From DASXTS01 sp036505275 (lineage in GTDB: Bacteria; Actinomycetota; Actinomycetes; Mycobacteriales; Pseudonocardiaceae): DNA of 12,196 nucleotides. Positions 11,749 to 12,196 of this stretch are shown here, piece by piece. The stretch is from NCBI GenBank assembly GCA_036505275.1, contig DASXTS010000509.1, positions 1 through 12,196 on the forward strand. Direction: 5' to 3'. Made by a program: the position numbers and the translations under genes. Positions within the stretch are counted from its first letter, which is position 1. Every line of letters starts with the position of its first letter. Below the pieces are notes generated by a model. The model was not told the DNA's origin. It made no database searches and saw only the letters and a program-made list of their open reading frames with translations.

Positions 11749-12196
11749 TTTCGACGGACCATGTAGTGCCCGTTGGGTAGGTAGTTCACGCCGTATTTGT
11801 GGATTCTGGTGTGGTGGTGTCGGCAGGCCAGGACGCCATTGTCGTAGGTAGTCGGTCCGCCGTCGGCCCAATGGTACCGATGGTGAATGTCGCAATGCTG
11901 GGCCGGCACTTCGCAACCGGTGTGCCGGCAGGTCTTATCCCGTAGTCCAATGGCCCGGGCAATCGCAATCGGCCACACCCGGGTCTTGCGGCCAATGTCC
12001 AGCACCTCACCCGCGCTGTTCAATACCGCGGGAATCACACTGCAATCGCAGGCCAGCACGCGGGCGTCGGCGGCGCTGATCGGCCCCACCCAACTCAGGC
12101 TTGCCGGCTCCGCGCCCAACTGCCCGACCAGCGACTCGTAGGACAGGGTGACCAGCAGGTGCGGCTTCTCCCCGTTCACCTCCGGCAGCCCACCGC
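11745..12196 (-). CDS. HNH endonuclease, 13E12/DUF222 type (partial)
   Basis: This is the C-terminal 149 or so codons of a leftward gene whose start lies beyond the right edge; the frame stays open to 12196. GEKPHLLVTLSYESL and ISAADARVLACDCSVIPAVLN match the linker of actinobacterial 13E12-repeat proteins. The HNH domain follows: CRHTGCEVPAQHCDIHHRYHWADGG, then YDNGVLACRHHHTRIHKYG. The His-His of CDIHH, the Asn of YDN and the closing HHH supply the metal-binding and catalytic residues; the cysteines probably hold zinc. These multicopy proteins are often linked to mobile DNA, but their role is unsettled. The 3' end (11745-11830) is visibly richer in A and T than the neighbours, consistent with separate ancestry. 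Confidence 0.9.
   Translation of the reverse strand, partial: GGLPEVNGEKPHLLVTLSYESLVGQLGAEPASLSWVGPISAADARVLACDCSVIPAVLNSAGEVLDIGRKTRVWPIAIARAIGLRDKTCRHTGCEVPAQHCDIHHRYHWADGGPTTYDNGVLACRHHHTRIHKYGVNYLPNGHYMVRRN

Overview
The window is chromosomal DNA of a very high-GC actinobacterium. The base composition, the GTG starts, the apparently leaderless promoters and the protein families all point to Actinomycetota (Mrp without a CxxC motif, DUF1003 next to an MgtE_N/CBS protein, DUF2332, 13E12/DUF222 HNH nuclease, ethylmalonyl-CoA-type lyase and dehydrogenase). I cannot name the genus. A mycelial or mycolate-related order such as Pseudonocardiales is a guess. Nothing looks like a phage, integron or IS element. 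Most of the window reads as core genome, with the HNH gene at the right edge as the most accessory-looking item.

Layout, left to right. Positions 1-176 hold no convincing gene, but contain a hairpin and four degenerate 22-bp tandem repeats just beyond the mrp stop. Next comes mrp (minus), divergent from a MarR regulator (plus). MarR converges and overlaps tail-to-tail with a DUF1003 membrane protein (minus). The DUF1003 gene is translationally coupled to an upstream PRC/MgtE_N/CBS protein (minus). Divergent from that is a PhzF-family isomerase (plus), which converges on an APH(6)-like phosphotransferase (minus) across a long inverted repeat. A rightward two-gene operon follows: CitE/Mcl-type CoA-ester lyase and acyl-CoA dehydrogenase. 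Then come a YflT-type stress membrane protein (plus) and a Mug-type uracil/mismatch DNA glycosylase (plus). Mug runs into the oppositely oriented metallophosphoesterase + ParB-like pair (minus). A DUF2332 gene (plus) and a partial HNH endonuclease (minus) close the window.

How the genes may work together. The lyase/dehydrogenase pair resembles two steps of the ethylmalonyl-CoA route of acetyl-CoA assimilation, but ccr, meaA and the mesaconyl-CoA hydratase are absent from this window. The MgtE_N/CBS protein has ligand-sensing domains but no channel, and it is coupled to a small two-helix membrane protein, so the two may form one sensory unit. The metallophosphoesterase and ParB-like protein overlap and are probably co-translated.

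The observations I consider most worth checking are: (1) compact back-to-back promoters between divergent genes, with -10 boxes placed 6-7 nt before GTG/ATG starts and no Shine-Dalgarno; (2) in-frame 4 x 9-bp perfect or near-perfect tandem repeats in both of two adjacent genes (PhzF and APH); (3) a 17-bp-arm inverted repeat swallowing the PhzF stop codon; (4) the two coupled gene pairs of unknown function (MgtE_N/CBS + DUF1003, metallophosphoesterase + ParB-like).
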